From Candidatus Aerophobetes bacterium Ae_b3b (GTDB lineage Bacteria > Aerophobota > Aerophobia > Aerophobales > AE-B3A), in NCBI GenBank assembly GCA_005223085.1, contig NJBP01000017.1, positions 1-35,147 on the forward strand: DNA of 35,147 nucleotides, given 5' to 3'. Positions 15,812 to 22,928 of this stretch are shown piece after piece. The translations under genes were made by a program, and so were the position numbers. A model generated the notes under the pieces. It ran no database searches, had not been told where the DNA came from, and saw only the letters and a list, made by a program, of their open reading frames with translations. Each line of letters begins with the position of its first letter. The first letter of the stretch is position 1.

Positions 15812-16827
15812 TATTTGACTCCTATGTCTTTAAACTTTTCTTTTATAGCTTTTTTGCTCATAAATCCTTCATGACGATAGATTTCTTTCCCTTGAGCATC
15901 AAAAAATATCTGTGTGGGGATGAGCCTTATATGATGACGTCTGGTAAGAGCGGGATGCTCATCGATTTCAATAATAAGAATAGATGTTTTCTCTTTATAT
16001 TCGGCAGCTAGTTCCTCAAGAACGGGCTTCATTTGTTTGCAGGGTATGCAAACACCCCGTCCAAAATCAGCCAGTACGGGCTGGCCTTTTTTAAGGGCTT
16101 CATCAAGCGGATTTTTCATTTTTGCCATCCGTTGGGCTTTCAGCCACTCCTCGTTCCTGGTGATTTTTGCTTTGCTTTTTAGCTCTTCTATCCATGCCTC
16201 CAGTTTTTCCTTCCTTCTTTGCTGGAGAAGATAAACCTTCAATTGAGCCTTTACTTCCTGGAAGGACTTTCCTGGGATTTCACTCTTAAGCTCCTGGTAT
16301 AGCTTTCTTATTTCCTGCGGTGAGACCTCCACTTCCTCGGTTATACCTTGAATCAGCTCCTGAATGAGGATCTCTTTTCTGCGTTCTTTATCCTTCTCAA
16401 TTTTCTCTTGAACCTCTTTCTCATTTTCTAATCCTTGTCTCTCAGCCTCTTGAAGTAGGATTTCCTTTATGATGAGCTGATTGAGAAGTTCTTCCTTGTC
16501 ATGCTCAAAAATCTCTCGATATTGAGCGGAAAGATTCGCCAATTCTTGGTCAAACGCTTCAGAGGTAATGATTTTCCCATTGACTTTGGCCAGTATTACC
16601 ATCTTTTTGTCTTCTGGTATGACGACTTTGGAAGGGAACTCTGAGACCTCTTCTTCTTTTTTGGGTAAATCCATCTCCTTTTGGCTCTTTTGCTCAGGGA
16701 CTGGCGTGACTATTCTCGATTCGTCGGGGACAGACGACTGACGAGCTTTGTTAAATAGAAAGCCTCCCAGGAGAACGAGGGCTATCACCACTAGAACTAT
16801 TATGTTCGTCCAAATCTTTTTATTCAT
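15811..16827 (-). CDS. Membrane-anchored SurA-like/thioredoxin fusion protein
   Basis: A 338-aa protein with one N-terminal transmembrane helix (about 9-25) and a charged linker (30-75). A SurA/trigger-factor-like chaperone domain follows (about 78-220; VNGKIITSEAFDQEL, ELLNQLIIKEILLQEAE, highly helical), then a C-terminal thioredoxin domain (about 245-335) with active site C260-I-P-C263 and cis-Pro segment LIPTQIFF. The topology places both domains outside the cytoplasm. The peptidyl-prolyl isomerase domain usual in SurA is replaced by thioredoxin. It overlaps the CcdA-like gene, which probably reduces it. Five bases separate it from the MtrA-like gene. The fusion is one continuous ORF; its exact role is inferred. 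Confidence 0.85.
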   Translation of the reverse strand: MNKKIWTNIIVLVVIALVLLGGFLFNKARQSSVPDESRIVTPVPEQKSQKEMDLPKKEEEVSEFPSKVVIPEDKKMVILAKVNGKIITSEAFDQELANLSAQYREIFEHDKEELLNQLIIKEILLQEAERQGLENEKEVQEKIEKDKERRKEILIQELIQGITEEVEVSPQEIRKLYQELKSEIPGKSFQEVKAQLKVYLLQQRRKEKLEAWIEELKSKAKITRNEEWLKAQRMAKMKNPLDEALKKGQPVLADFGRGVCIPCKQMKPVLEELAAEYKEKTSILIIEIDEHPALTRRHHIRLIPTQIFFDAQGKEIYRHEGFMSKKAIKEKFKDIGVK

Positions 16828-16832
16828 CTGGG

Positions 16833-17534
16833 TTATTCCTCTCTTGGTTCTCTTTTCTTTCGTTCTTCTACCCTTTTCTTCACCAATGTCATTATATCTT
16901 GGAGCTTTTGCACTTGTCTACGTTCCTGTTCATCCTTTGGCTCAGCCTGGGGTCGAGTTACTCTCCAGGTAATTTTCCTGCATACAGCTTTGCCAGGATA
17001 GGCACCTGGATCGTACAAGATGTAGGCTCGAAACTGAGTGGGCTCTTCTTGATAACAAGACCAAACTGCTTGTCTAACCATATCGGGATGTCCCTCATTG
17101 AGAAGATTGACCAACTTGACCTGTTTTCTGAATCTCTCAACATCTTCAGCAGGGATGTTGAAAAGATAGGGAGTAGGAGCCTTGGTACCCACAATCCGTT
17201 TTCTTTGATCTATTCCATTTTGGAAGAGCGCAATGAAGGATTCACCGGTAAGGTGTCCAGGTGATTCCGGGCCGGCAAGAACCAAGTAACGAATATTGGG
17301 ATTTGCCACGACATTACAGATTATTTTTTCTATTCCAATGTTTTCAGTTTGGAGTGTCCCTGATAGAGCAGCGCCACTTTCCACACCAGTCCTCACCAGT
17401 GTTTCAATCCCGGGAGGGATATTGTCGTAGGGATGCATTAAAATTATCACCACAGCAACAGGCGAGTAATCGTTACCTCTCAAATAGCGGCCTTCCTCTG
17501 GAGGATATCCAGAGGGGACTTCAACCTTTCTCAC
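16833..17534 (-). CDS. MtrA-like corrinoid protein (tetrahydromethanopterin S-methyltransferase subunit A homologue)
   Basis: MtrA carries the cobamide prosthetic group of the methanogen Mtr complex. This protein matches its soluble domain: [85 protein letters not shown]. The His in SPGHLTGES aligns, from memory of the family, with His84 of MtrA, the lower cobalt ligand. The C terminus is a charged helix, not the MtrA membrane anchor, so it should be cytosolic. I prefer GTG 17534: it overlaps the thioredoxin stop (GTGA) with AGGAGG ten bases upstream; ATG 17558 would add eight residues. No other Mtr subunits are present. Placement inside an arsenic operon is unusual. Confidence 0.85.
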   Translation of the reverse strand: [233 protein letters not shown]

Positions 17535-17776
17535 CTTTCTTGAGCCTCCTGTAGCCATTTTTTTATCTTCTCCGGAGGTGCTATCTCGCCTGAGGATTTG
17601 ACCTTACCGTCAATTGCCAGAGCCGGAGTCATCATTACCCCGAATTTAGTAATCTCCTTTATGTCCTGCACTTTTTCAATCTCGGCATCAACTCCAAGCT
17701 CCTCAATTGCTTTTCTGGCATGAGCTTCTAGTTTTTTACACCTGGGACAGCCTGTTCCAAGAATTTGCACTTTCAT
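17531..17776 (-). CDS. Small thioredoxin (redox-active disulfide protein 2 family)
   Basis: An 81-aa thioredoxin-fold protein, MKVQILGTGCPRCKKLE, with a C-P-R-C active site, the cis-Pro stretch MMTPALAIDG and little else, as in the TIGR00412 family. Such mini-thioredoxins are often found next to DUF318/ArsP permeases. GGAGG precedes the ATG, 26 bases after the permease stop. Its 3' end contains the AGGAGG that serves the next gene. It probably supplies cytosolic thiol reduction to this operon. Confidence 0.92.
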   Translation of the reverse strand: MKVQILGTGCPRCKKLEAHARKAIEELGVDAEIEKVQDIKEITKFGVMMTPALAIDGKVKSSGEIAPPEKIKKWLQEAQER

Positions 17777-17802
17777 AACTTACATCCTCCTTGTTTCAAT
17801 AT

Positions 17803-18831
17803 TTAGAAAACAAAATTTCCAAAAATCATTCCTATAAAAGTGGACATAATAACCACAAGTCCTATGTAAACTAAGGCTCTTTTTGTTCCCATGATACTTC
17901 TTATAACCAGCATATTAGGCAGGGATAATGCAGGTCCTGCCAGAAGTAAGGCTAAGGCGGGACCTTTTCCCATACCAAGACCTAAAAAGGCTTTCAGAAT
18001 AGGAACCTCGGTTAAGGTAGCGAAATACATTAAAGCGCCTGCCACTGAGGCGATGAAGTTAGATCTCAAGGCATTTCCTCCCACCCAGGTTTGGATTACC
18101 TCAGGTGGAAGTATCGCTTTAATTATCCCGGCAGCAAATACTCCGACCAAAAGCCAGGGTAGGATAAGTCGTACAAATTGCCAGGTCGATGCAAGCCAGG
18201 ATAGAATTTCTTCTTTTGTGAAATATAGCTTCAGCAGAACAATTAAACCCATCAACAGAAAAACCACTATCCACCACTTTCCCCAGGCTCCCAAAATCAG
18301 TATAGCTACAAGATCGGCAAAGAAAAAAAGGATTACCAGACCACTTTTTTGAGGTTTGTTTGACGTAGCTGTAAGAGAAAATTCTATTTTTTCTTTTCTT
18401 CTTTTCTCAAAAACCCATGACATAATAAGGCCAATGATTATGGAAAAACTAACTGCACCGGCTGCTCTTGCTATACCTAAATCAACTCCTAAAAGGCGGG
18501 CAGAGTAAATGATAGCCAGGAGATTTATGGCCGGGCCTGAATATAAAAAAGTGGTGGCAGGTCCTATTCCTGCCCCCATAGTGTAAATTCCAGAAAAAAG
18601 AGGCAAGATAGTACAGCTACAAACAGCAAGGACTGTTCCTGCCACGGAGGCAACAGCATAGGATAAAGCTTTGTTGGCCTCTGGTCCAAAATACTTTAAA
18701 ATGACTTCTTTTTTCACCATACTGCTTATGGCACCTGCTATAAAGAAAGCAGGGACAAGACAGGTTAAAACATGGAAAGACAAATACTCAAGGAGTGCTT
18801 CTACTCCGGATAAAAGAACGGATGTCCACAT
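17803..18831 (-). CDS. ArsP/DUF318-type permease
   Basis: A 342-aa membrane protein with about ten helices and the family signatures VCSCTILPLFSGIYTMGAGIGPATTFLYSGPAINLLAI and ATLTEVPILKAFLGLGMGKGPALALLLAGPALSLPN. Characterised ArsP members export trivalent methyl and aromatic arsenicals. The Cys pair in CSC is compatible with binding soft ligands. It follows arsR by 54 bases; its own Shine-Dalgarno is weak (AAGGCG). Preference for organic arsenic rests on family knowledge and the neighbouring ACR3, which would deal with inorganic arsenite. Confidence 0.88.
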   Translation of the reverse strand: MWTSVLLSGVEALLEYLSFHVLTCLVPAFFIAGAISSMVKKEVILKYFGPEANKALSYAVASVAGTVLAVCSCTILPLFSGIYTMGAGIGPATTFLYSGPAINLLAIIYSARLLGVDLGIARAAGAVSFSIIIGLIMSWVFEKRRKEKIEFSLTATSNKPQKSGLVILFFFADLVAILILGAWGKWWIVVFLLMGLIVLLKLYFTKEEILSWLASTWQFVRLILPWLLVGVFAAGIIKAILPPEVIQTWVGGNALRSNFIASVAGALMYFATLTEVPILKAFLGLGMGKGPALALLLAGPALSLPNMLVIRSIMGTKRALVYIGLVVIMSTFIGMIFGNFVF

Positions 18832-18885
18832 TGTTTTCGCCTTTATGTTTTAATGCTCAGATATGCATATAATGCGCAAAAAAAA

Positions 18886-19197
18886 TTAGCTCAACAGAGC
18901 AACCTTTTCCCTTGCCACCTTCTTCACAGAGCAAAGAGCGAGATCAACTATTTTATATACATTCTCATCCTCTACCCTGTAATAAACACTTACCCCTTCT
19001 TTTCGGGAGGAAAGTATCCCTGCTCTTTTTAATGCAGCAAGATGACGGGAGACATTGGACTGCTCTTCTTTTAGATAAGGTACAATCTCGCATACACACC
19101 TTTCGCCTTTTTTGAGGTAGTATAGGATTTTAATCCTTACAGGGTGAGATAAGGCCTTGAAATACTCTGCCTGGACTTCAAAAACTTCACTCTTCAC
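18886..19197 (-). CDS. arsR: ArsR-family arsenic-responsive repressor
   Basis: A 103-aa winged-helix repressor: FKALSHPVRIKILYYL, the metal-binding helix GERCVCEIVPYL with Cys34 and Cys36 (the CxC of classic ArsR), and the recognition helix EEQSNVSRHLAALKRAGIL. Arsenite or similar thiophilic ions would release it from DNA. It starts at GTG 19197 with GGAG eight bases upstream. First gene of the seven-gene operon, with a consensus promoter and a palindrome just upstream, so autoregulation is likely. Confidence 0.95.
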   Translation of the reverse strand: MKSEVFEVQAEYFKALSHPVRIKILYYLKKGERCVCEIVPYLKEEQSNVSRHLAALKRAGILSSRKEGVSVYYRVEDENVYKIVDLALCSVKKVAREKVALLS

Positions 19198-19221
19198 TCT
19201 TGCTTCTCCTTTCTCTATGAT

Positions 19222-19243
19222 TATATGATTAAATGCTCATATA
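19222..19243. promoter_or_regulatory. Probable ArsR operator
   Basis: TATATGA-TTAAATGC-TCATATA: 7-bp perfect inverted arms with an 8-base spacer, an AT-rich arrangement like known ArsR/SmtB sites. It lies directly after the -10 of the arsR promoter, covering the transcription start, where a repressor blocks initiation. A related half (TTAATGCTCAGATATGCATAT) is in the arsR-arsP gap near 18850. Confidence 0.72.
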
Positions 19244-19245
19244 GT

Positions 19246-19273
19246 ATTATAAATAAGTTTATCTTTCTGTCAA
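19246..19273 (-). promoter_or_regulatory. Promoter of the arsenic operon
   Basis: On the minus strand TTGACA (19273-19268), a 16-base spacer and TATAAT (19251-19246), both perfect. It is 49 bases before the arsR start and abuts the palindromic operator. Confidence 0.85.
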
Positions 19274-19436
19274 GGACTGGATCTCCCAGGAAGGCTCCCC
19301 AAATTGTACTTAAAATCTTAAGCTTTCTCGGGCGAAAAGCCCTTCTCTACCTTGTCATCTTCTCCAGTCCTCTTTAATTTAGTAGATTGGAAAAAAGATA
19401 CAAAAATTTTGGGCAGTGCTCCAGCTATCCAAGACG

Positions 19437-19465
19437 TTGACAAGCTACATGAATAGAAGTATATT
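19437..19465 (+). promoter_or_regulatory. Promoter for the RseC-like gene
   Basis: TTGACA (19437-19442), 17-base spacer and TATATT (19460-19465; 5 of 6). It starts the plus-strand unit divergent from the arsenic operon, about 35 bases before the TTG start. The rest of the 303-base gap to arsR shows only a short GGGC/GCCC hairpin at 19330-19342 and no gene. Confidence 0.75.
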
Positions 19466-19500
19466 TACGCAAGGATAAAAGTTTATTGTAGGAGCTTAGA

Positions 19501-19935
19501 TTGCAGAAAGAAAGGGAAGGAGAGTGGGGATCAGTTACTGCTGTTTCTCCTGGAAAGGCAAAGGTCAGACTCAAGCGAAAATCATTATGTGAGAAATGTG
19601 GGATTTGCATGGGGTGGGGAAAAGATTTTATGTTGATGGAAGTGGATAACTTGAAGGGAGCCAGGGTAGGGGATAAAGTTAGAATTGAGACCCTGCCCGG
19701 CAAGATCCTTAAAATATCCTTTATTGTATTTATGGTACCCTTGCTTGGTCTGTTATTTGGGATTTTCTCGGGACAACTACTCTCCGGGTGGCTGGGTCTA
19801 CGGTCTTTGTGGCAGGCTGGGTTGGGCATCACTTTCTTTCTTCTTGGTTTTCTTGGGGTTCGCTGGTACGATAAAAAGGCTCAGAAAGGTGAAGGTTATT
19901 GCCCCCGCATAGTTCAAATCGAGGGGGAGGAGTAA
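19501..19935 (+). CDS. RseC/MucC-like membrane protein (SoxR-reducing system family)
   Basis: A 144-aa protein with an N-terminal Cys cluster, LCEKCGICMGWG (Cys30, 33, 36), a small beta domain, and two transmembrane helices (about 74-95 and 105-122). This is the RseC/MucC layout; RseC proteins belong to the membrane system that reduces SoxR and are frequent beside rnf genes. Here rnfDG lie 7 kb away, so the link is only suggestive. It starts at TTG with GGAG seven bases upstream. DUF2007 protein follows after 4 bases. Confidence 0.82.
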   Translation: MQKEREGEWGSVTAVSPGKAKVRLKRKSLCEKCGICMGWGKDFMLMEVDNLKGARVGDKVRIETLPGKILKISFIVFMVPLLGLLFGIFSGQLLSGWLGLRSLWQAGLGITFFLLGFLGVRWYDKKAQKGEGYCPRIVQIEGEE

Positions 19936-19939
19936 GACA

Positions 19940-20161
19940 TTGGTTGAGATTTATTCGACAGTCGATCTTCTGAAGGCGCGGTTGATTAAATCCCTGCTCG
20001 GGGATAACGGAATAAAATGTATTCTGGCTGATGAGAACATGGCTTTGATCTATGGTACTTCCATTCCTTTTGGAGGAATCAAAATTCTGGTCGAGGAAGC
20101 AGAAGAGGAAAAAGCCCGAATGCTCATTTCCTCAATTAAACCCTTACCTGACAACAAATGA
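19940..20161 (+). CDS. DUF2007 domain protein
   Basis: A 73-aa protein, IYSTVDLLKARLIKSLLGDNGIKCILADEN, then GIKILVEEAEEEKARMLI, which is the complete DUF2007 fold (PII-like/ACT-like small domain; proposed signal transduction, function unproven). It starts at TTG after GGAGG with a 9-base spacer, coupled to the RseC-like gene. Its stop overlaps an ATG (ATGA) that opens only 24 codons, probably not a gene. Confidence 0.8.
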   Translation: MVEIYSTVDLLKARLIKSLLGDNGIKCILADENMALIYGTSIPFGGIKILVEEAEEEKARMLISSIKPLPDNK

Positions 20162-20408
20162 AAAAAACCATATCTCGGCAAATTTTGGATGAGAGGATGG
20201 TTAAGGAGCCATCATTTGAAAATAAGAATTGATCTACTCAAGATAATGAGAAAACTCAGACATAAAGGTAGAAGAGAACAAGTGTTTACCAGCAAGAGGA
20301 CTTATGGTCGTCAAAGAGACAAAAAGAAATGGGAAAAATTGCCATGATCAGCATGTGGATTGAAGCGTTCGTTTGAAAATCAGGCATCTCAATTAAGGAG
20401 GTTACCCG

Positions 20409-20702
20409 ATGTGGTTTGGCATAGTACTGGTCATTGTGGGAATTCTTCTTCTATTAAAGACTTTGGGAATTCCCATAGCCGGAAATCTCTGGGGAATTTT
20501 TTGGGCATTAGTCCTGGTCGCAATTGGAGTCAGCATTGTCACCCACCGAACCAAGTGGGGTCAACGGTGGGATTTTCTCTCGTGGTCTCAGCAGCATCGC
20601 CGTCAAAAGGAAGCAGTGGAGGCTCTTAAGAGACGTTACGCCCGGGGAGAGATCACCAGAGAGGAATTTGAAAGAATGAAGCAGGATCTTTCTGAAGAAT
20701 AG
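20409..20702 (+). CDS. Small membrane protein with SHOCT domain
   Basis: A 97-aa protein with two hydrophobic helices at the N terminus (WFGIVLVIVGILLLLKTLGI and GIFWALVLVAIGVSIV, as in LiaF/DUF5668-type domains) and a C-terminal SHOCT module, EALKRRYARGEITREEFERMKQDL. SHOCT is a short helical domain thought to promote oligomerisation. AAGGAGG seven bases before the ATG fixes the start. One of three SHOCT proteins in the window. The 247 bases upstream hold no recognised gene. Confidence 0.85.
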   Translation: MWFGIVLVIVGILLLLKTLGIPIAGNLWGIFWALVLVAIGVSIVTHRTKWGQRWDFLSWSQQHRRQKEAVEALKRRYARGEITREEFERMKQDLSEE

Positions 20703-20856
20703 AGAGGATCTAAGTTCGAAAACCAGCTTTAAAATCGTAAAAAATCAACTCTTAGGAAGAATTTGAAAAAAGGCCTTTTAGCCTATAGGTCTTTCAAGAA
20801 AACCCTTAAGCTAAGGGCCTCACCAGCATTACAGGATACAGAAAAGGAGGATTATC

Positions 20857-21780
20857 ATGGCTAATGGCATTCCTGAGCTAAGAAGGAGGAAAGAGACCGA
20901 TCGCCGACTCTCTTTCGGGATTTACCTGGTAATTATTTTGATCTTGGTGGGTTTAATGATTGCCATAGCTGCCTCAATGGGAATCTACTGGGCCAATCAG
21001 ATGCCCTCGAGGGCTCAGTATCCGTTTGGTCTCCATCCTTACTTTCGTCCCCCTTCCTACTTCGATCCCTGGTTGCCACCTTACCTGGCTGGATGGATCA
21101 TAGCTGTGGTGGCAATTGGAATTGCTCTGTCCATCGTCAACTGGTGGTACCAGTGGCAACTATACTCGAGAAGAAATGACCACATCGAGCGAGCCAAGCG
21201 GCTCAAAATGAGTCTTTCCCGCTGGCTGAGAGGAAAACACCAGATTGATCTGGCTGACTGGACCAGCTCCGACATGCAACTGAGTCTCCGGGAACAACTT
21301 CGCAGCACTGGTTTTTTCGTTCTCTGGGTTATTTTTAGTTACGTCTTCGGCCTGGTGGGATTCATCCTCACTCTGGTCTGCTGGTACTGGCTCACTCTCG
21401 ATTATGCTATTCACGAGCGGGGAGAGCTGGAGTTCTTTCGGCGGGTATCGGGGAAACTAAAGGAAAAAGGGATTTCCTTTGATCCTGAGATTCTACATCC
21501 GCTGATTCCCCGAAATATGGCCTTGTACATTGTTTTGATGATTATTCCTGGGGTCAATATTGTCTGGGGTATCTGGTGGTGCTATGTGCTCTTCCGCGAT
21601 CCGAACCTTCATTTTGAAACCCATGAACACTGGGAGTTTCAACTGGAAAAGATTACTGGCGAGCCGGGTCCTTCAGTCATGACTGAATCACCTTTGCAGA
21701 TCCTCAAACGCCGTTACGCCCGGGGAGAGATTACTAAGGAAGATTTCGAGAGAATGAAGAAAGACCTTTCCGCTGGGTAA
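20857..21780 (+). CDS. Multi-pass membrane protein (DUF4234-like) with SHOCT domain
   Basis: A 307-aa protein with about five hydrophobic segments and aromatic-rich loops (YFRPPSYFDPWLPPY). The pattern LREQLRSTGFFVLWVIFSYVFGLVGFI followed by NMALYIVLMIIPGVNIVWGIWWCYVLFRD recalls DUF4234-type membrane proteins. The C terminus is a SHOCT module, ILKRRYARGEITKEDFERMKKDL, nearly identical to those at 20409 and 32178. GGAGG precedes the ATG. Function unknown; a role in envelope organisation or stress is only a guess. Confidence 0.78.
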   Translation: MANGIPELRRRKETDRRLSFGIYLVIILILVGLMIAIAASMGIYWANQMPSRAQYPFGLHPYFRPPSYFDPWLPPYLAGWIIAVVAIGIALSIVNWWYQWQLYSRRNDHIERAKRLKMSLSRWLRGKHQIDLADWTSSDMQLSLREQLRSTGFFVLWVIFSYVFGLVGFILTLVCWYWLTLDYAIHERGELEFFRRVSGKLKEKGISFDPEILHPLIPRNMALYIVLMIIPGVNIVWGIWWCYVLFRDPNLHFETHEHWEFQLEKITGEPGPSVMTESPLQILKRRYARGEITKEDFERMKKDLSAG

Positions 21781-21809
21781 GGAAGATACAGGCTCTCAAA
21801 AAGGATTTT

Positions 21810-21837
21810 TTGACATTTCCCACTTTTTTGGTAAAAT
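21810..21837 (+). promoter_or_regulatory. Promoter of the HU gene
   Basis: TTGACA (21810-21815), 16-base spacer and TAAAAT (21832-21837; 5 of 6), 34 bases before the HU start codon. Confidence 0.72.
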
Positions 21838-21871
21838 ATAACCGACTCAAAATTCACAAAGGAGGAACGCA

Positions 21872-22144
21872 ATGAACAAAGCAGAACTAGTAGAGGAAGT
21901 AGCCGACCAGACAGGATTAACAAAGAGGGTATCTAGGGAGGCGATTGATGCAATCATCTCAGCTATAACCGACTCCCTGGCTAGAGAAGAAAGAGTTACT
22001 CTAGTCGGCTTCGGTAGTTTTCAGGTCATGCAGAGAAAGGCAAGGAGGGGAAGGAACCCTCAGACGGGAAGAGAATTACAGATCCCGGCAAAGAAGGTCC
22101 CGAAATTTAAAGCAGGAAGAGGTTTAAGAGAAGCTGTGGAGTAA
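21872..22144 (+). CDS. HU-family DNA-binding protein
   Basis: A 90-aa histone-like protein: MNKAELVEEVADQTGLTK, VTLVGFGSFQVMQRKARRGRNPQTGRELQIPAKKVPKFKAGRGLREAV. Both the dimerisation helices and the DNA-bending beta arm (RKARRGRNPQTG) are intact, with the intercalating Pro. It bends DNA and organises the nucleoid. AAGGAGG precedes the ATG. Convergent with the tlpA-like gene; the gap holds a 9-bp hairpin. Confidence 0.96.
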   Translation: MNKAELVEEVADQTGLTKRVSREAIDAIISAITDSLAREERVTLVGFGSFQVMQRKARRGRNPQTGRELQIPAKKVPKFKAGRGLREAVE

Positions 22145-22230
22145 AATACCAAGGTGTCTAACAAAAGAATATTATTAACCTCTAAGCTTTTAAAAGAGGG
22201 ATATGTATGGAGGTGAGGATAAAGTAAGTC

Positions 22231-22253
22231 ATTTTTGCTGGAGAAGCAAAAAT
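22231..22253. terminator. Hairpin between convergent HU and TlpA-like genes
   Basis: ATTTTTGCT-GGAGA-AGCAAAAAT, a perfect 9-bp stem with 5-base loop, placed between two converging genes. There is no downstream T-run outside the stem, so a bidirectional terminator is likely by position but not certain. Confidence 0.45.
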
Positions 22254-22294
22254 AGAGTGGATTAGGAGGTCCGAGGTCATCTTTTTTCCTCTCT

Positions 22295-22879
22295 TCACCT
22301 TGATTTTGGCAGAAGATGCTCTATTAATTTAAAAGCATCGTCACTGGCCCAATGTCTTGCTCCCAAGGCCTTGCCTACTATTCTTCCCCTCGGATCAAGG
22401 AGATAAGTGGTGGGGATAGCCGTGATCCCATAAGTGTTTGCTACTTCACCCCCGGAATCTAAAAGTACGGGGAAAGTATAGCCGTTCTCTTTCACAAAGG
22501 AGCTTACCTCATCTTTTCTCTCTCTAAGATCCACCGCCAGAATAACAAAATCTTCGTCCTTAAATTTCTGCCAGAGTTTCTCCATATCGGGCATTTCTAT
22601 ACGACAGGGAGGACACCAGGTAGCCCAGAAGTTGAGGAAAATGACCTTTCCCTCAAAATCCCTTAGGCTCACGGCAGATCCTTTCAGATCCTCCAGCGTA
22701 AAATCCTTTGCTTTTACCGGAGGGTTAATCTTTTGAATACCCAGAGATGAAAAGAAATCCTTGTATCTCTCTTCCTCCACTTTCTTCATTTTTACAGACA
22801 ATGTGTAAAGATAGAGAGAAATAAGGGAAACAGCTACTAGTAAAATGACCCCTACTATGATCCATTTTCTTGGCTTCAT
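22295..22879 (-). CDS. TlpA/ResA-like membrane-anchored thioredoxin
   Basis: A 194-aa protein with one N-terminal helix (about 6-27) and an AhpC/TSA-thioredoxin-like domain with active site W-C89-P-P-C92 and cis-Pro segment AIPTTYLLDPRG. Members reduce disulfides outside the cytoplasm, for example in apocytochrome c. It lies 49 bases after a ccdA gene on the same strand, the usual electron-relay pair. No cytochrome c genes are in the window, so the client is unknown. Confidence 0.93.
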   Translation of the reverse strand: MKPRKWIIVGVILLVAVSLISLYLYTLSVKMKKVEEERYKDFFSSLGIQKINPPVKAKDFTLEDLKGSAVSLRDFEGKVIFLNFWATWCPPCRIEMPDMEKLWQKFKDEDFVILAVDLRERKDEVSSFVKENGYTFPVLLDSGGEVANTYGITAIPTTYLLDPRGRIVGKALGARHWASDDAFKLIEHLLPKSR

Positions 22880-22928
22880 CGCCTTCTCTCTCCATTGAGT
22901 TTCAGGTCGCCCAACTTAGCCTGATCCC

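Noticed and set aside
20158-20232. 24-codon ORF whose ATG overlaps the DUF2007 stop (ATGA)
   Set aside because: Too short for support and ends quickly; an ATGA overlap alone can arise by chance.
20189-20347. 52-codon basic ORF (MRGWLRSHH to KKKWEKLP) before the first SHOCT gene
   Set aside because: No ribosome binding site, no recognised family, and lysine/arginine-rich composition is expected from purine-rich spacer DNA.
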